From: Lunatibacter sp038209145
Lineage (GTDB): Bacteria; Bacteroidota; Bacteroidia; Cytophagales; Cyclobacteriaceae
NCBI GenBank assembly: GCA_038209145.1
Contig: JBBQXZ010000169.1
Location: 1-10,365 of the forward strand
DNA length: 10,365 nucleotides
Direction of reading: 5' to 3'
Position 1 is the first letter of the stretch. Each line of letters opens with the position of its first letter. Shown one piece after another: positions 7,704-10,365 of the stretch. Position numbers and translations under genes: made by a program. Under the pieces are notes generated by a model. That model worked only from the letters and a program-made list of their open reading frames with translations, was not told the DNA's origin and did no database searches.

Positions 7704-7719
7704 TGTTCCACGTGGAACA
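7704..7719. other. parS-like ParB-binding site, copy 1
   Basis: TGTTCCACGTGGAACA is a perfect 16-bp palindrome; with the flanking bases G7703 and C7720 the symmetry is 18 bp. It equals the chromosomal parS consensus TGTTNCACGTGAAACA with a symmetric T-to-C/A-to-G change, the same core GTTCCACGTGGAAC known for Pseudomonas parS. ParB binds parS as a dimer clamp and spreads, and ParA moves the complex to segregate the origin region. The match is direct; ParB binding here is inferred, as parA/parB are not in the window. Confidence 0.85.
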
Positions 7720-7749
7720 CTTAGGGAAAGGCCAAAAAAAATCATCAAC

Positions 7750-7765
7750 TGTTCCACGTGGAACA
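7750..7765. other. parS-like ParB-binding site, copy 2
   Basis: This is a second perfect copy of TGTTCCACGTGGAACA, 46 bp downstream of the first and 16 bp before the mnmG start. Identity with copy 1 extends to 20 bp (TGTTCCACGTGGAACACTTA, 7704-7723 and 7750-7769), so the pair also forms a direct repeat. An A8 run (7734-7741) lies between them. Two copies in 62 bp make chance occurrence very unlikely. Confidence 0.85.
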
Positions 7766-7781
7766 CTTATAAATTCGAATT

Positions 7782-9647
7782 ATGTTTCAAATATATGATG
7801 TCATAGTAGTAGGAGCAGGTCACGCCGGATGTGAAGCTGCACATGCGGCAGCACAAATGGGTTCGAAAGTACTCCTCTGTACCATGAACATGAATACAAT
7901 TGCTCAAATGTCCTGCAACCCCGCAATGGGTGGTGTGGCAAAAGGACAAATTATTAGAGAGATTGACGCACTTGGAGGAATGTCTGGGATTATATCAGAT
8001 AAAACCATGATACAATTTAGGATGCTAAATCGTTCGAAAGGCCCAGCAATGTGGTCTCCTAGGAGTCAAAACGACCGAATGCGATTTGCGGAAGAATGGC
8101 GATTGGCTCTGGAACAAACCCCCAACGTAGATTTTTGGCAGGAAATGGTGACGGGACTTCTTGTCAAAGATGGTTCAATCAGAGGAATTCGAACAGGAAT
8201 GGGAATTGAGATTCAAGCTAAGTCAGTTGTACTAACCAACGGAACATTCCTAAATGGGATCATTCATATCGGCGAAAAACAAATGGGAGGTGGAAGGACA
8301 GGGGAAAATGCCGCAAAAGGAATTACCGAAAACTTATTGGAATTAGGATTCGAAGCAGGTAGAATGAAGACAGGAACTCCCCCCAGGGTAGATGGCAGAT
8401 CTTTAGACTACACTAAAATGGAAGTTCAATACGGTGACCTCTTTCCTGAAAAATTCTCCTACCTTCCTACTACAACAGCTCTAAAAGAACAAAAAACTTG
8501 CTGGATAACGTACACAAATAAAGCAGTACACGAGTCCTTGGAGGAGGGTTTTGACAGATCACCCATGTTTAACGGACGAATTAAAGGATTGGGACCAAGA
8601 TATTGCCCTTCCATTGAAGATAAAATCAATAGGTTTGCCGAAAGGGAGAGACACCAAATCTTTGTCGAACCGGAAGGGTGGAATACAGTAGAAATCTATG
8701 TCAATGGATTTTCTACATCCTTACCAGAAGACATACAGTACAAGGCAATGCGCAAAATACCGGGATTTGAGCAGGCCAAAATGTTTAGGCCAGGCTATGC
8801 CATTGAATATGATTTCTTTCCCCCTACGCAGTTAAAACTAAGTTTGGAAACTCAGTTGGTAAACAACTTGTTTTTTGCCGGACAAATTAATGGAACAACT
8901 GGGTATGAAGAAGCGGCCGCCCAAGGACTAATTGCCGGAATGAATGCACATAATAAGGTTAAAGAAAAAGAACCCATTTTACTTAAAAGATCAGAAGCTT
9001 ATATAGGTGTTCTGATAGATGATCTGGTAAACAAAGGTACAGAAGAGCCATATCGTATGTTTACTTCAAGGGCTGAATTCCGTCTATTACTTCGACAAGA
9101 CAACGCAGACCTACGTTTAACTGCCATCGGATATAACCAGGGATTAGCATCCGAAGAACGTATGATTTTAGTCAACGACAAGAGGAAAAACACCAATCAG
9201 CTCATTAAGGATTTACAGGGAATTAAGTTGGACCCGGAAACTTTTAACAGCAAACTGTTAAATTTGGAGACTGCGGAACTTAAGGAAAAAACAAGTGCTG
9301 ACAAACTTATCAAAAGACCTCATTTGGGAATAAAGGAAATCTGCTCCCTGGATGAATCTATCGCTAAAATGTTAGAAAAATATTCCAAAGAAGTATTAGA
9401 ACAGGCAGAAATTCAACTCAAATATGAAAGCTATATAATTAAAGAAAAAGTCATGGCTGATAAAATGGTTCAGTTGGAAAACTATCGTATCCCATTAACA
9501 TTCAATTATGCCGGAATAACCGCATTATCTGCTGAGGGAAAACAAAAACTATCATCAGTAAAACCGGAAACACTGGGACAAGCGTCAAGGATTAGTGGTG
9601 TCACTCCGGCAGATGTTTCCATTTTAACTGTTTTCCTAGAAAGATAA
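7782..9647 (+). CDS. mnmG: tRNA uridine-5-carboxymethylaminomethyl modification enzyme MnmG (GidA)
   Basis: MnmG is the FAD-binding subunit of the MnmE-MnmG complex, which places (carboxymethyl)aminomethyl groups at C5 of wobble uridine U34 in certain tRNAs, in the cytoplasm. The 621-residue length is typical. Visible marks are the Rossmann FAD loop VGAGHAGCEAA (10-20), MSCNPAMGGVAKG (43-55) with Cys45, NGTFLNGIIHIG (153-164), GRTGE (171-175), GPRYCPSIEDKI (271-282) with catalytic-type Cys275 (both cysteines match E. coli Cys47 and Cys277), the FAD-contact stretch FFAGQINGTTGYEEAAAQG (364-382), and EPYRMFTSRAEFRLLLR (422-438). The C-terminal helical part that contacts MnmE and tRNA is complete. 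The start is ATG 7782, preceded by AT-rich DNA with no Shine-Dalgarno, only 16 bp after a parS-like site. No promoter consensus was found in the 82-bp upstream gap, so it may be read from upstream or from a promoter overlapping the parS sites. Confidence 0.97.
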   Translation: MFQIYDVIVVGAGHAGCEAAHAAAQMGSKVLLCTMNMNTIAQMSCNPAMGGVAKGQIIREIDALGGMSGIISDKTMIQFRMLNRSKGPAMWSPRSQNDRMRFAEEWRLALEQTPNVDFWQEMVTGLLVKDGSIRGIRTGMGIEIQAKSVVLTNGTFLNGIIHIGEKQMGGGRTGENAAKGITENLLELGFEAGRMKTGTPPRVDGRSLDYTKMEVQYGDLFPEKFSYLPTTTALKEQKTCWITYTNKAVHESLEEGFDRSPMFNGRIKGLGPRYCPSIEDKINRFAERERHQIFVEPEGWNTVEIYVNGFSTSLPEDIQYKAMRKIPGFEQAKMFRPGYAIEYDFFPPTQLKLSLETQLVNNLFFAGQINGTTGYEEAAAQGLIAGMNAHNKVKEKEPILLKRSEAYIGVLIDDLVNKGTEEPYRMFTSRAEFRLLLRQDNADLRLTAIGYNQGLASEERMILVNDKRKNTNQLIKDLQGIKLDPETFNSKLLNLETAELKEKTSADKLIKRPHLGIKEICSLDESIAKMLEKYSKEVLEQAEIQLKYESYIIKEKVMADKMVQLENYRIPLTFNYAGITALSAEGKQKLSSVKPETLGQASRISGVTPADVSILTVFLER

Positions 9648-9648
9648 G

Positions 9649-10365
9649 ATGTACGAAAGGTTAACCAATTGTCCCTTATGTAAAAATGAACGCTTTGTTA
9701 ACCACCTTGTGGCTAAAGACCATGCGAATACACAGGAGTCATTTACTCTTTGTCGCTGTACAAACTGTGAGCTGTGGTTTACCAATCCACGACCAACCCT
9801 AAAAGCCATATTCCGGTATTATGATACTGAAAATTACATTTCCCACAAAAATAAAAGTAATACATTAATCAATTTCCTGTACAAACGGATAAGAAAAATT
9901 ACCATAAGAAAAAAATTAAAATGGCTCAATGAACGGTATAAGACACCTGGAAGATTATTGGACTACGGCTGCGGCACAGGGCACTTATTATATGCGGCAA
10001 AACAAAGAGGTTGGACAATAACAGGGATCGAGCCAAATTACGAAGCGAGAAAATTTGCTGTTGACAACCATGAGCTACCAGTTTACAAAAACATAACCGA
10101 TTTGAGGAAAGAAAAAAAATATGATGCCATAACCCTATTTCAGGTGTTGGAGCATGTACACAATTTAAAAGGAACAATAAAAAAGTTGCTTGGAAGTTTA
10201 AAAAAAAGAGGTACCCTTTACATAGCTGTACCAAATAGAGATTCTCCAGATTACGAACACTATAAAGAAGAATGGGCTGCATTGGACGTCCCTAGACATC
10301 TCTATCATTTTAACAGGCAGTCTATGCAATTTTTGGCCGAAAAATACGGCCTTAAAATAATTGAG
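9649..10365 (+). CDS. Class I SAM-dependent methyltransferase with N-terminal cysteine cluster (3' truncated by window edge)
   Basis: The frame is open for 239 codons from ATG 9649 to the right edge without a stop. The N-terminus carries a rubredoxin-like or zinc-ribbon-like set, Cys8-x2-Cys11 and Cys37-x2-Cys40 (plus Cys35), followed by NPRP. The methyltransferase core follows: SAM motif I LLDYGCGTGHLL (103-114), the acidic ribose-binding position Glu128 in GIEPN, and motif IV region DAITLFQVLEHVHN (159-172) with the EHV signature of Methyltransf_23-type enzymes. A conserved-looking DVPRHLYHFN segment follows. Such proteins often modify small molecules or surface sugars and sit near glycan genes, but no substrate can be read here. 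It is not RsmG, the 16S rRNA methyltransferase that commonly neighbours mnmG, because the cysteine head and EHV motif do not fit. One base separates it from the mnmG stop, so cotranscription is likely. Confidence 0.9.
   Translation, partial: MYERLTNCPLCKNERFVNHLVAKDHANTQESFTLCRCTNCELWFTNPRPTLKAIFRYYDTENYISHKNKSNTLINFLYKRIRKITIRKKLKWLNERYKTPGRLLDYGCGTGHLLYAAKQRGWTITGIEPNYEARKFAVDNHELPVYKNITDLRKEKKYDAITLFQVLEHVHNLKGTIKKLLGSLKKRGTLYIAVPNRDSPDYEHYKEEWAALDVPRHLYHFNRQSMQFLAEKYGLKIIE

Noticed and set aside
7703..7720. First palindrome as a Rho-independent terminator for ybeY
   Set aside because: The symmetry has no loop and no T-run follows; the identical second copy in front of mnmG fits a protein-binding site better.
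7770..7777. TAAATTCG as an mnmG -7 promoter box
   Set aside because: It has one mismatch to TAnnTTTG and lies only 4 bases before the start codon, leaving essentially no leader.
7767..7949. Minus-strand frame overlapping the mnmG start
   Set aside because: It is antisense to the MnmG FAD-binding region; Cys/His-rich content is a by-product of the opposite strand's codons.
9926..10282. Minus-strand frame of 118 residues at the right edge
   Set aside because: It is antisense to the methyltransferase, whose SAM motif I and EHV motif are clear on the plus strand.

Overview
The window looks like chromosomal DNA of a member of the Bacteroidota, most likely a Cytophagales/Cyclobacteriaceae-type marine or freshwater bacterium. 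Four things suggest this: moderate-to-low GC, the lack of Shine-Dalgarno sequences before most starts, a TAnnTTTG-type promoter -7 box, and a SecA with a long low-complexity linker and no C-terminal zinc-binding motif. The genus assignment is inference; the phylum is reasonably safe. Both window edges cut a gene.

Region 1 (1-4901, + strand) is a tight run of four genes: the C-terminal two thirds of secA (preprotein translocase motor), a small lipoprotein ending in a SPOR-like domain, an M20-family metal amidohydrolase, and a secreted S1/P1-type zinc nuclease. Gaps are 14 nt, -14 nt (overlap) and 8 nt, so one transcript is plausible.

Region 2 (4898-5593, - strand) is a ComF-family phosphoribosyltransferase-like gene. 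It converges on the nuclease gene with a 4-base overlap of the two stop codons. A 105-bp divergent spacer (5594-5698) follows and carries a good Bacteroidota -7 box facing right.

Region 3 (5699-7699, + strand) is a compact cluster: an unnamed 120-residue protein whose stop codon abuts the start of an exonuclease III-family AP endonuclease gene, then a small RsbW-like histidine-kinase-fold ATPase, then ybeY (rRNA maturation endoribonuclease) after a 1-nt gap.

Region 4 (7700-10365) is the most notable. The 82-bp gap between ybeY and mnmG holds two perfect 16-bp palindromes, TGTTCCACGTGGAACA, 46 bp apart. These match the chromosomal parS centromere element bound by ParB. They lie directly upstream of mnmG (gidA), a gene classically found near the replication origin, so the window may be origin-proximal. 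After mnmG, with one intervening base, starts a class I SAM-dependent methyltransferase with an N-terminal cysteine cluster; it runs off the right edge.

Most genes are core housekeeping (secretion, DNA repair, rRNA and tRNA maturation). I see no mobile element, CRISPR array, tRNA or rRNA, and no gene-free stretch over 300 bases. I found no convincing new multi-gene system. The best leads are the parS pair and the uncharacterised gene coupled to the AP endonuclease.
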